From NCBI GenBank assembly GCA_964620125.1, contig CAZUGQ010000008.1, forward strand, positions 1 through 64,000: a stretch of DNA of 64,000 nucleotides, given 5' to 3'. The notes beneath the pieces are model-generated. The model was not told where the DNA came from, made no database searches, and saw only the letters and a list, made by a program, of their open reading frames with translations. The stretch is from OLB6 sp964620125 (GTDB lineage: Bacteria; Bacteroidota; Ignavibacteria; Kapaibacteriales; Kapaibacteriaceae). The position numbers were made by a program, and so were the translations under genes. Of this stretch, positions 35,217 through 42,965 are shown piece by piece; within the stretch, counting starts at the first letter, position 1; each line of letters begins with the position of its first letter.

Positions 35217-36071
35217 ATGCAGAATAACGGCAGACAACGCCGTGGACGAAGGGGACGCCAACGCGGAGTCTCCGAGGAACAGCAACCACTTACCAACGAA
35301 AGTGCCATAGGGCTTCAATCGCTGCGTAAGAAGCGTCCCTCCGGGTCCTCACTACCGCCAACGGCTTACGACCCCAACTACGTTCCAGGCAAGAACCCGC
35401 AGTATATCGGACTCGATGATGCCGAGCCCGAGCAACAACGTTCGCGCAGGCGCAGGCGAAGGCGCGGAGGTGGCCAGTCACAACACAATGGCCAATCCCA
35501 CGGCCATCACCGAGATAACCAACCTCGGGATGGACAACCCAGGGACGGGCAACCCAGGGATGGGCAGCCCCGCGAGGGCCAACAACGCGAAGGTCAACAG
35601 CGGTACGGACACAAACGTCAGGGTCGGCAACGCAGACATCGTCAGGGTCAGCAAGGGCAGGGACAGCAGGAACCAGGACAGAACCCGCAGCACCAACGGC
35701 AGCGACACCGTTATCAAGATCAGCAACAGCCGTTCAGAGAGGGAGAAAACAGGGGGCGCAACCGTCGCAGACGCCGCAACCGCAACCGAAATCCGAATCA
35801 TCTCCCCGAAGGTGCCCAGCCCCTTACATCCGAATCACCACTATTACGAGGAGCTGGGAATCGCCAGCGCAGGCAACGAGGCAAGCCGGGCAAGGGAAGG
35901 CTAAGCCTTGGTATGGTGAAACGCAGACTCGGCAGGGAAACAGGTCGCAGTAAGGTTTACACCTCCGACATGTTTTTGTACAAAGAAAATCTCGACCCAA
36001 GGAAACCAGCCGAGCGGAAGATGCGTAGTCGGCGCCACAAACCGGATTCGGAAACAAATAATCAGGAGTAG
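35217..36071 (+). CDS. Arg/Gln/Gly-rich intrinsically disordered protein
   Basis: A 284-residue very basic protein with no recognised fold. It starts MQNNGRQRRGRRGRQRG; residues ~75-210 are built of Arg, Gln, Gly, His and Pro with a pentapeptide repeat (DGQPR and EGQQR variants, residues ~100-128). A Bacteroidota-like conserved end follows (VYTSDMFLYKENLDPRKPAERK). RG-rich disordered proteins usually bind RNA or DNA; this is inference. There is a weak promoter-like TATCTTGA at 35115-35122. The downstream OMP gene begins 4 nt after the stop. It lies after the thioredoxin operon with a 112-nt gap. Confidence 0.75.
   Translation: MQNNGRQRRGRRGRQRGVSEEQQPLTNESAIGLQSLRKKRPSGSSLPPTAYDPNYVPGKNPQYIGLDDAEPEQQRSRRRRRRRGGGQSQHNGQSHGHHRDNQPRDGQPRDGQPRDGQPREGQQREGQQRYGHKRQGRQRRHRQGQQGQGQQEPGQNPQHQRQRHRYQDQQQPFREGENRGRNRRRRRNRNRNPNHLPEGAQPLTSESPLLRGAGNRQRRQRGKPGKGRLSLGMVKRRLGRETGRSKVYTSDMFLYKENLDPRKPAERKMRSRRHKPDSETNNQE
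35514..35603 (+). repeat. 15-bp tandem repeat (pentapeptide DGQPR/EGQQR)
   Basis: Six units of 15 bp encode DNQPR, DGQPR three times with the last Asp becoming Glu, then EGQQR twice. Codon usage differs between units (CCT CGG, CCC AGG, CCC CGC), so this is an older expansion under amino-acid selection rather than a fresh slippage product. Confidence 0.7.
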
Positions 36072-36075
36072 TCTG

Positions 36076-36939
36076 ATGCCTAGGCTTCGTTGGTTAGTGT
36101 TACTGGCTGCCGTTTACTGCATAGCGGTGCCGTCACGTGCGCAAAAGATGGAAGTGGAAGAGGATCCACTTGACCTCAACATGGAATCGATGTTCAATAT
36201 TCAGAAGCCGTTCATGCAGGTGTCCGGCGGTACAACGTCGTTCTCGTATGATGGAGACCAGAATTTTCAGGACGACATCACGTTTGGTGTAGTACTTGGA
36301 TTTGCTTCTCAAAAGAACGTTTTCAAATCTGAGATTGTAAAGACCATGATGGGAGGTGCATACCTAACGTATGTAATGGCGGGCGACACAACGTTTGGCA
36401 AGGCGTCGGTAGAAACGTGGAGATTCGGTTTTGAGAACTCCGATGCGTTTGGGTATCCACTGGGAAGTAACGGAACCATGTCGCTTGATTTTTATGCAAC
36501 ACGTGCTCCGTTAAGCTGGTTCGTGCACTCACTCCCATCGCTTGGTGTTGACAGTAATACGGCGGCACAACTTTCTGGGCGTTTCGGTGAAGACCTACGT
36601 TTTGGAGAGAGTGCACGAGCTTCCATCGGCTTTCGTGTTGCCGAGCCTGTAAGCATTGGCGTAGGATTCGAGTGGGCACAAGCGTATGAACGTCACATGT
36701 TCTGGTACTGGGCCATGAGCGGCATCATCGAAGGCGTTGCGGATGGTTTGGGAGCGTACTTCGTTAATGCTGTAGGCAAGAGTTCCCCGATGGCGGCACC
36801 GATCATCCACTTCATTGTGCGCAACGGCATTGCAATGGGCTTTAAGGCCTTGCGGCAGAATCAGATGAACTGGCCGTTTACTACGGCAGCACCACTCAAC
36901 TACATGAACTATCAGGCCAGCGTTTCCGTACGGTTCTAA
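36076..36939 (+). CDS. Predicted outer-membrane protein
   Basis: A 287-residue protein with a signal peptide (LVLLAAVYCIAVPSRAQ) and beta strands that alternate aromatic and polar residues (VETWRFGFENSDAFGYPLG), ending ASVSVRF with a terminal Phe as in outer-membrane barrels. The family is not recognised. It starts 4 nt after the Arg/Gln-rich protein gene. Its stop overlaps the lysA stop on the other strand (36936-36939), so the two genes converge with no spacer. Confidence 0.72.
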   Translation: MPRLRWLVLLAAVYCIAVPSRAQKMEVEEDPLDLNMESMFNIQKPFMQVSGGTTSFSYDGDQNFQDDITFGVVLGFASQKNVFKSEIVKTMMGGAYLTYVMAGDTTFGKASVETWRFGFENSDAFGYPLGSNGTMSLDFYATRAPLSWFVHSLPSLGVDSNTAAQLSGRFGEDLRFGESARASIGFRVAEPVSIGVGFEWAQAYERHMFWYWAMSGIIEGVADGLGAYFVNAVGKSSPMAAPIIHFIVRNGIAMGFKALRQNQMNWPFTTAAPLNYMNYQASVSVRF

Positions 36940-38168
36940 CGTGAAAGATCAACCTGCGTGGCCAGCAGGTCGCTGAGCGTTTCTCTCCGCCGAATCAACT
37001 GAGCACGCCCGTTTGTTACTAGCACTTCTGCTGGTCGCAAGCGGGCGTTGTAGTTCGAGCTCATGGAATAGCCGTAAGCTCCTGCGTTTCTGAACGCCAG
37101 CACATCACCTTCGCGTATTTCAGCGAGTTTTCTGTCCCACCCGAATGTGTCTGTTTCGCATATGTATCCAACAACAGTGTAGATGCGCGGAGTACCAGTT
37201 GGATTGCTGGCATTCACGATTTCGTGGTGTGCACCATACATCATCGGACGTATCAGGTGGTTCATGCCACTGTCCAAACCGGCAAACACTGTGGCCGTGG
37301 TTTGTTTCACCACATTCACACGAGCAAGAAAGTACCCCGCTTCACTCACGAGAAACTTGCCTGGTTCAAACCATACCTCAACCGGTTGCGATCTGGTTGC
37401 GTTGAAGGCGTGTATTCTCTCCGCAAGTTTTGCACCCAGCTCTTCGATGTTCGTCCCAATATCATCGGGTTTGTAAGGTACCTTGAAGCCGCTGCCAAAG
37501 TCAACGAATCGTACGTCGGGAAAATTCTGCGCTACCTCCAACAAGAGCTCGGCCCCTTGCAAGAAAACATCGGCATCTAGAATGTCGCTGCCCGTGTGCA
37601 TGTGGAGTCCGTTGATGTGCATGTCATTGGAAGCCACAACACGCTCTACGTGCCGCATCTGGTGAATGGAGATGCCAAACTTGCTGTCGATGTGACCGGT
37701 GCTGATGCGTTCATTGCCACCAGCCATGATGTGCGGGTTTACGCGAATGGCTACCGGAACGCGGCCGCCATAGTCATGCCCAAAACGCTCCACTACGGAT
37801 ATGGCATCGATGTTTATCTGAACACCAAGCTGAACAGCTTCCTGCACTTCGTGATAGGACACCATGTTGGGTGTGTAGAGAATCTCCGACGGTGAGAATC
37901 CTGCATGCAAGCCCAACATGACTTCCTGGATCGAAACTGTATCCAGCCCAACACCTAGCGTACGCATCAGCGTCAGGATGTGAACGTTGGTGAGTGCCTT
38001 AGCCGCATACAGGATCCGATGTGGAAAGGGGCTAAAGGCATGGCGCAATCGGCGAACCTGCCGCTCTATGATAGCGGCATCGTACACGTACACTGGGAGT
38101 CCAGCTACAGAGGCAAGTTCGTCAATACTTACACCACCGATGGCGTATCGGTTGTTTTCAAGCTCCAC
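36936..38168 (-). CDS. lysA: Diaminopimelate decarboxylase
   Basis: A PLP enzyme making L-lysine from meso-diaminopimelate. The chosen start is GTG 38168, with GGAG 8 nt upstream (SVELENNRY...), giving 410 residues. A longer open frame to 38303 runs antisense into the DUF1232 gene and is rejected. PLP Lys is in ILYAAKALTNVHIL. The pyridoxal-phosphate loop HMHTGSDI and the substrate site CETDTFGWDR are present. It is the last gene of a minus-strand run (DUF3098, DUF1232, lysA) with 13 nt to the previous stop. Confidence 0.92.
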   Translation of the reverse strand: MELENNRYAIGGVSIDELASVAGLPVYVYDAAIIERQVRRLRHAFSPFPHRILYAAKALTNVHILTLMRTLGVGLDTVSIQEVMLGLHAGFSPSEILYTPNMVSYHEVQEAVQLGVQINIDAISVVERFGHDYGGRVPVAIRVNPHIMAGGNERISTGHIDSKFGISIHQMRHVERVVASNDMHINGLHMHTGSDILDADVFLQGAELLLEVAQNFPDVRFVDFGSGFKVPYKPDDIGTNIEELGAKLAERIHAFNATRSQPVEVWFEPGKFLVSEAGYFLARVNVVKQTTATVFAGLDSGMNHLIRPMMYGAHHEIVNASNPTGTPRIYTVVGYICETDTFGWDRKLAEIREGDVLAFRNAGAYGYSMSSNYNARLRPAEVLVTNGRAQLIRRRETLSDLLATQVDLSR

Positions 38169-38181
38169 GGAAATCTCCGAA

Positions 38182-38526
38182 TTACGATGAGGTTGACGTA
38201 AAGCCCAGGTGTTCTCGATACCGCCTGATCTCGCTGGAAAGCTGCCGGATAACAGCACCAATGACAACACCGTCATCCACATACCCAACAAACGGCAGTA
38301 CATCGGGCAGAGCGTCGGTAGGAATCAGAAAGTACAACAGTGCACCAAGGATTACGGACCGAGTGGTCCACGTCATGGCAAACGTTGAGTCACGCACCAT
38401 TGCTAGTAACAGCCGAAGGTTACGCAATAGATCTCCGGCCATGAGCAAGGTTCGCTGCTGCCGAATGTGCTGTTCCGTGCGCTCCAGGATGGCGACCTCA
38501 TCTTCTGGTCGCACGGTAGGGTTCAT
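38182..38526 (-). CDS. DUF1232 (YkvA-like) membrane protein
   Basis: A 114-residue protein with the DUF1232 signature YFLIPTDALPDVLPFVGYVDD (residues ~67-87) between two hydrophobic segments. The function of the family is unknown. It overlaps the DUF3098 gene upstream by 4 nt and precedes lysA by 13 nt, so it sits inside one operon. Confidence 0.87.
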   Translation of the reverse strand: MNPTVRPEDEVAILERTEQHIRQQRTLLMAGDLLRNLRLLLAMVRDSTFAMTWTTRSVILGALLYFLIPTDALPDVLPFVGYVDDGVVIGAVIRQLSSEIRRYREHLGFTSTSS

Positions 38527-38774
38527 GATTGTTCCGACTTCTTATCAACGGCCATGATGGCCCAAGGAACAAGCACGCAGTACCCGATCACCAGCACCAC
38601 AGGTGCAACATTTACAGCAAGTGGGTTATCCCACCGATCGCCAATGCCAGTGGCCAGCAACAGAAATCCTACAACAATCACTCCGATGCTGATGCCAAGA
38701 AGAATGAACTGACGCTTGGACCAAGGGAAGGACCACGTGACTTTAGACTTGGGGGCCGGTTTAGTTTTTGCCAT
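38523..38774 (-). CDS. DUF3098-like small membrane protein
   Basis: An 83-residue protein with two membrane helices (FILLGISIGVIVVGFLLLA and VVLVIGYCVLVPWAIMAV) and a basic N-terminus containing WSFPWSKRQF. This matches the small Bacteroidota family DUF3098, which in many genomes lies next to ftsX; ftsX is absent here. It starts 3 nt after the stop of a short basic ORF. Confidence 0.78.
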   Translation of the reverse strand: MAKTKPAPKSKVTWSFPWSKRQFILLGISIGVIVVGFLLLATGIGDRWDNPLAVNVAPVVLVIGYCVLVPWAIMAVDKKSEQS

Positions 38775-38777
38775 GGC

Positions 38778-38867
38778 TCAATTTACAAAAGGTGTGCTGC
38801 CAGCACCACGCACAGACTTACGCGAACGGCGGGAACTCTTTCCACTCTGGGTACGTTCACCTTGCAT
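38778..38867 (-). CDS. 29-residue basic peptide between icd and DUF3098
   Basis: ATG 38867 is preceded by a strong Shine-Dalgarno (AAGGAGGAGGG) 6-8 nt upstream, and its stop lies 3 nt before the DUF3098 start. The product, MQGERTQSGKSSRRSRKSV and then RGAGSTPFVN, is rich in Lys/Arg/Ser. The frame is open upstream through icd's 3' end: a +1 shift at the icd stop (TAA followed by A-run) would add a 52-residue basic tail to isocitrate dehydrogenase. The separate-start reading is preferred because of the RBS. Confidence 0.5.
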   Translation of the reverse strand: MQGERTQSGKSSRRSRKSVRGAGSTPFVN

Positions 38868-38934
38868 ATACGATCCCTCCTCCTTGAACAACCATTGTCC
38901 CAACGAGCGTGCTTTGCGGGCCAATGGTTTTTTT

Positions 38935-40167
38935 TTAGGCCACCAGCCGAGACCGAAGTTCCTGATCAATGGCATCGAGGAATTCTTCGGTGTAGAGATA
39001 ATGCTCCCCATGTCGCACATCGTTGCCATGAATGCATACGGCAAGATCCTTTGTCATCCGGCCGCTCTCCACAACATCCACACACACACGTTCAAGTGTT
39101 GTACAGAACCTTTGTAGCTCGGCGTTCCCATCCAGCTTGCCACGAAACTCCAAACCTCGGGTCCATGCAAAGATCGAAGCAATGGGGTTGGTAGAAGTTG
39201 GCTTGCCTTTCTGGTAATCTCGGTAGTGGCGCGTAACGGTGCCGTGAGCAGCTTCGGCTTCCATTGTGCCACCGTCGGGGGTTACGAGTGTAGACGTCAT
39301 CAGGCCCAGCGAACCAAAACCTTGTGCAACGGTATCGCTTTGAACGTCGCCGTCGTAGTTCTTGCAGGCCCACACAAAGTTGCCGTTCCACTTGAGTGCG
39401 GCGGCCACCATATCGTCAATCAATCTGTGCTCGTATGTAATTCCCAACTCAGCGAATTGAGTGGCGAACTCAGCGTCGAACACTTCCTGGAAAATGTCCT
39501 TGAAGCGTCCGTCGTATTTCTTGAGAATGGTATTCTTTGTGCTTAGATACAGTGGCCAGCGCTTCATCACTGCTTGGTTCATGCATGCTCGAGCAAAGCC
39601 GCGGATGCTCTCGTCCGTATTGTACATTGCCAACGCCACGCCATCGCCCTTGAAGGTGTACACTTGATAGTCCTGCGGTTCTCCGCCATCGTCGGGAGTG
39701 TACGTGATGGTAAGCCTGCCTGAGCCCCTTACTCGAAAGTCGGTAGCACGATATTGATCGCCATGGGCGTGGCGTCCGATGCAAATCGGAGCTGTCCAAT
39801 TTGGCACCAGTCGTGGAACGTTGCTGCACACGATAGGCTCGCGAAACACAGTGCCATCGAGAATGTTTCGGATGGTGCCATTGGGACTCTTCCACATCTG
39901 TTTTAGACCAAACTCCTGCACGCGTGCTTCGTCGGGCGTGATCGTTGCGCACTTGATGCCTACGTGATGCTCCTTGATTGCATGGGCAGCATCGATCGTT
40001 ACTTGGTCGTTGGTTGCATCACGATGTTCAATGCCCAGATCGAAGTACCGGATGTCAAGGTCAAGGTACGGAAGGATGAGCTTTTCCTTGATGAACTTCC
40101 AGATGATGCGCGTCATCTCGTCGCCATCAAGTTCCACAACTGGATTTACAACCTTGATCTTCTGCAT
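38935..40167 (-). CDS. icd: NADP-dependent isocitrate dehydrogenase (homodimeric type II)
   Basis: A 410-residue enzyme oxidising isocitrate to 2-oxoglutarate. ATG 40167 is chosen (MQKIKVVNPVVELDGDEMTR), since the longer frame up to 40479 runs into the glycosyltransferase gene. Substrate residues are in KSPNGTIRNILDGTVFREPI; the metal Asp residues are in LIDDMVAAALK and NYDGDVQSD; the NADP loop is AAHGTVTRHY. It is the eukaryote-like type II form. It starts 26 nt after the glycosyltransferase stop. Its TAA is formed at the edge of a 9-A run. Confidence 0.94.
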   Translation of the reverse strand: MQKIKVVNPVVELDGDEMTRIIWKFIKEKLILPYLDLDIRYFDLGIEHRDATNDQVTIDAAHAIKEHHVGIKCATITPDEARVQEFGLKQMWKSPNGTIRNILDGTVFREPIVCSNVPRLVPNWTAPICIGRHAHGDQYRATDFRVRGSGRLTITYTPDDGGEPQDYQVYTFKGDGVALAMYNTDESIRGFARACMNQAVMKRWPLYLSTKNTILKKYDGRFKDIFQEVFDAEFATQFAELGITYEHRLIDDMVAAALKWNGNFVWACKNYDGDVQSDTVAQGFGSLGLMTSTLVTPDGGTMEAEAAHGTVTRHYRDYQKGKPTSTNPIASIFAWTRGLEFRGKLDGNAELQRFCTTLERVCVDVVESGRMTKDLAVCIHGNDVRHGEHYLYTEEFLDAIDQELRSRLVA

Positions 40168-40193
40168 GCTTGTACGGATTTGGTGAGAGGGGG

Positions 40194-41492
40194 CTATGGT
40201 TCGCGCGTTCTCGGTAGTCGCGAAGCCACAAAAGTAGGAAGTGGCAAGCAGGCAATAAGCGGCATGGCTATGGTGAAAACGTACGTCTGATACCTTGGCA
40301 GCACGTAGGTGATGGCGAAGAGACCCGAAAGGCACACAACGATGATTGCTAACGGCAAAATCGGTATGCGCCGACGTATGGCAACGAACAAGCCAGCAAG
40401 AATGAGTCCACTTGTAAGCAGCGTTGGCACAATGTAGACGGCGGTTTTTGCTTTTGGGTAGTAGGGATCGATCGTCCACAACATTGCCACTTTCTTACCG
40501 CACAAAGCCAGCCAACGGGTTGGGTCAGCTCGGATGTAGGCGAGTACCTCATCCTTGAACATGGCATCGGCTTGCAGCTCAAACGTCCGTGTTAGGGGTA
40601 CTGAGTCAAGACGATGAACAACGTGAGGCATGGTTTCACCTTCCCAGATATCTTGGCCTTCCGTTGTATAGCTGCTCCCTGTTGCCTTGAGGTTTGCACC
40701 GCGCCACATTTCACGCCATGGGTGCGAGATGATTCCAACCGGTTGCCCGAAGGCTAGTGCATTGCGCACAAGCCACGGTGAAACCACAGTTACCATCATA
40801 ATGAGTATGCGGGCAGTTACGCCCCAACGTCTATGCCGAAGCGGCAAACAGGCAAGCAGACAGCCGATAGCTAGGAACTCAGACCGCATCAGAGCCAGCA
40901 GTCCCATGGTTCCACCCAGCAACCATGCTAAGGATGGGTTTGCGTCGATCCGCAAAGCCAGGTACAGCACAACCAATCCCATGAGCCCGTACCATATAGC
41001 ACCGGCAGGTGTGGCAGACGTGAGCAGGCCTGGAAGGTAAACCAATGAAACCGAGCTTGCAACGATAGCTTGCTGTTCTGAGCCTAGTAGTCGGCCAACA
41101 CGATACACCATCAGTGGTATGAAGGCACCCACCAAACATTGAAGGATTAGTATTGAGTGGATGCCAGTGGAGTCTGATCCGAATACGAGGAACATCACGG
41201 TATTCACGGCCGGAACAAACGGCGGCATGAAGGCACTTGGATGAGGAGTTGGGTCGGCCTTCCACAGTGCCAATCGTTCCGGATCGTGGCTATCGTATGG
41301 CCAGGCCATGTCGAAACCGTGTCCGTTAACAACATTTCTTGCCATGATTACTTGTTCGTAGGCAAGTGGATTGGTCACTGGTGCCACGGCGAGCAGGATC
41401 AGGCGCACGCCCACACTTATTACCATAAGCCACCGTACTGTGGTGGGAACATCACCAATCTGATTCTTCAGCTTAGAAAGCAAATTCACCAT
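40194..41492 (-). CDS. GT-C family glycosyltransferase (ArnT/PMT-like)
   Basis: A 432-residue integral membrane protein with about 10-11 helices. The first extracytoplasmic loop carries an Asp/Glu-rich segment (YEQVIMARNVVNGHGFDMAW), where GT-C enzymes place their catalytic acid. Repeated helices follow (LVYLPGLLTSATPAGAIWYG). Such enzymes transfer sugars from polyprenyl phosphate to lipids or proteins; donor and acceptor are unknown. It starts divergently from the 57-residue basic protein gene, with a TATATTTT box 9-16 nt before its ATG. Confidence 0.75.
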   Translation of the reverse strand: MVNLLSKLKNQIGDVPTTVRWLMVISVGVRLILLAVAPVTNPLAYEQVIMARNVVNGHGFDMAWPYDSHDPERLALWKADPTPHPSAFMPPFVPAVNTVMFLVFGSDSTGIHSILILQCLVGAFIPLMVYRVGRLLGSEQQAIVASSVSLVYLPGLLTSATPAGAIWYGLMGLVVLYLALRIDANPSLAWLLGGTMGLLALMRSEFLAIGCLLACLPLRHRRWGVTARILIMMVTVVSPWLVRNALAFGQPVGIISHPWREMWRGANLKATGSSYTTEGQDIWEGETMPHVVHRLDSVPLTRTFELQADAMFKDEVLAYIRADPTRWLALCGKKVAMLWTIDPYYPKAKTAVYIVPTLLTSGLILAGLFVAIRRRIPILPLAIIVVCLSGLFAITYVLPRYQTYVFTIAMPLIACLPLPTFVASRLPRTREP

Positions 41493-41500
41493 GTGGACGT

Positions 41501-41538
41501 AAAATATAGGATTGTCTCGACTGCAAGCCCTATACTTG
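41501..41538. promoter_or_regulatory. Divergent promoter pair
   Basis: On the minus strand TATATTTT (41508-41501) is 9-16 nt before the glycosyltransferase ATG. On the plus strand TATACTTG (41531-41538), preceded 16 nt upstream by TTG, is 38 nt before the small basic-protein ATG. Both differ from TAnnTTTG by one base. Confidence 0.4.
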
Positions 41539-41575
41539 GACTCATGGTTCCATTCATAGACTTGGGGAGAATATT

Positions 41576-41749
41576 ATGACGAAACAGGAACTCTTCGACC
41601 AGATGGTGCGCCTGTTCAATGAGTTTCAGGCGGCGCACAACTCCACGAAGAAGAAGGATGCTGCAGCGGCACGGAAGGCAGCAACAGCTATCAAAAAGCT
41701 GATTACACCGTACAACAAGGCATCGATCGAAGAAGGCAAGGCAAAGTAA
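41576..41749 (+). CDS. 57-residue Lys/Ala-rich, histone H1-like small protein
   Basis: A short gene with GGGGAGA 5 nt before ATG 41576. The product begins MTKQELFDQMVRLFNEF, then HNSTKKKDAAAARKAATAIKK (residues ~21-41), ending SIEEGKAK. An amphipathic N-terminal helix followed by a Lys/Ala helix is the pattern of the small histone H1-like proteins of Bacteroidota and Chlamydiae, which bind DNA. A good terminator follows at 41772. No partner gene is on the same strand. Confidence 0.72.
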   Translation: MTKQELFDQMVRLFNEFQAAHNSTKKKDAAAARKAATAIKKLITPYNKASIEEGKAK

Positions 41750-41771
41750 TCAGAACGCTGTTTACTCAGGG

Positions 41772-41812
41772 AGAGCCCTTCTACCATTCGGTGTGAGGGC
41801 TCTTCTTTTTTA
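41772..41812 (+). terminator. Rho-independent terminator
   Basis: AGAGCCC (41772-41778) pairs with GGGCTCT (41797-41803) and is followed by a run of T (TCTTCTTTTTT). It terminates the 57-residue protein gene. Confidence 0.8.
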
Positions 41813-41855
41813 CTTGAGCTGCCCCCGTTGTTTGGTCCATGTTCAATGTTAGTGT

Positions 41856-42038
41856 TCATGCAGCGATGGTAAAAATGGGTGGTTGAATTGATTCTGGTGC
41901 AGGTGGTAGGAAGCCGAGACTTGAGTGTGGCCTGATGGTATTGTAGAATCGTGCTCAGCGATTGATCAGAATTTGGGCTTCGGTCAGAGTTGTGAAGAGT
42001 TCGCCGTTGAGTAGTTCGGCTCGCATGCGTTCTTCTCG
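41856..42038 (-). pseudogene. IS3-family transposase C-terminal remnant
   Basis: Read on the minus strand, the frame gives RMRAELLNGELFTTLTEAQ, then NR-stop-ARFYNTIRPHSSLGF and LPPAPESI. This is the last ~55 residues of an IS3-group DDE transposase (rve core end: ...W.xxYN..RPHSSLGY.PP). The TGA at 41955-41957 replaces the conserved Trp codon. The remnant begins directly next to the DUF6994 gene's stop; the rest of the element and inverted repeats are missing. It marks an old insertion and deletion event. Confidence 0.85.
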
Positions 42039-42734
42039 TTATCGTTTTATGTACTCATTGATTCTCTTGTTTCGTGCCTCAATAAAACTCATCACTCCCT
42101 CCTTGTACTTCAGATATGCGCCAACGTCTGCAAAACCTGGTCTCGTTGCAAAGTCGTCAAACGGGAGATAAAACTTTACATGTTGCTGCTCATCTACAAG
42201 ATCCTGGAGTAAGAAGAACTCCACGTAGCACGCAAAGCTCCCGAATAGATCGAAGAAGTACTTGTAACGGTTGAGTGCATCGTACAACGGACTTCCCTGC
42301 CCGATGTAAAACCGACGAATGCACTCAAGAGTGAGATCAAATCGGTCGTCTATTAACGGGTGCATGCCCCTAGCCCCGTTGATCGTGGGTTTACGGTCGA
42401 CGGTGTACCCAGGAAAAATGATGTATCCGCCAATGGTGGACCCTGCATCGAAGAGTTGTTGGACGTTGTCTGGGATCTGTTCAGTAATTACGAGTTTCCT
42501 GCTGTCATTCTTGTATGAGTGCGTGATGGCGTCGCTGCTCATGTGGAATTCGCCGAGGTCGGAACCGTGATAGAGATACGACCCTTTCCTCGAATCGGTA
42601 AGGTCAAACAAGGCGCCGTTGGGAAGGGGCTTACTCCATAATGCCATGTGGTACCGGCGCAGAGTTGGGCTTGTGCGGTCGGGATCACCTCCGTTGGCGT
42701 CGGTGTACATTTTAAATGTAGTGTCGACGATCAT
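42039..42734 (-). CDS. DUF6994-like protein of unknown function
   Basis: A 231-residue soluble protein. Conserved-looking blocks are MYTDANGGDPDRTSPTLRRY near the N-terminus, LPNGALFDLTDSRKGSYLYH and SDAITHSYKND. I recognise the pattern as the DUF6994 family, which is found sporadically across bacteria and is functionally uncharacterised. Its stop touches the IS3 transposase remnant, and its base composition looks more A/T-rich than the neighbours, which suggests horizontal acquisition. Confidence 0.72.
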   Translation of the reverse strand: MIVDTTFKMYTDANGGDPDRTSPTLRRYHMALWSKPLPNGALFDLTDSRKGSYLYHGSDLGEFHMSSDAITHSYKNDSRKLVITEQIPDNVQQLFDAGSTIGGYIIFPGYTVDRKPTINGARGMHPLIDDRFDLTLECIRRFYIGQGSPLYDALNRYKYFFDLFGSFACYVEFFLLQDLVDEQQHVKFYLPFDDFATRPGFADVGAYLKYKEGVMSFIEARNKRINEYIKR

Positions 42735-42965
42735 TGCTACAACCGTGAATGTTGTGAAGGGGCAACACTGCTATAGCTGCTGGTCATTGGCAAATCATTC
42801 ATAGAATGCTGATGAAACCTGGAAAACCGTAACACTACCTTCTCAAAGCTATGATCTCAATAATAAGTATGGCTATAATACAGGTCTGTGTAATCCGGTT
42901 TTTTTTTTGTGCGCGACGCACTGCACTGACTAATACCGATGGTTGATGCTCCACCAGATCAACAC
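42735..42965. other. Intergenic, with T10 tract
   Basis: This is a 231-nt A/T-rich spacer between two minus-strand genes. It has a T10 tract at 42899-42908 and no hairpin convincing enough to call a terminator. No conserved coding frame is visible. Confidence 0.5.

Noticed and set aside
35416..35904. Overlapping 162-codon frame within the Arg/Gln-rich gene
   Set aside because: Its repeat structure is a by-product of the 15-bp repeat read in another phase; no RBS and no homologue pattern.
38169..38303. Longer N-terminus for lysA
   Set aside because: It overlaps the DUF1232 gene and adds a false signal-like segment; GTG 38168 has a good RBS and gives the normal size.
40168..40479. Longer N-terminus for icd
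   Set aside because: It runs into the glycosyltransferase gene and reads as Cys/His/Arg-rich shadow; ATG 40167 gives the conserved N-terminus.
42895..42910. T10 tract as terminator
   Set aside because: No stem precedes it on either strand, so it is kept only as a homopolymer note.
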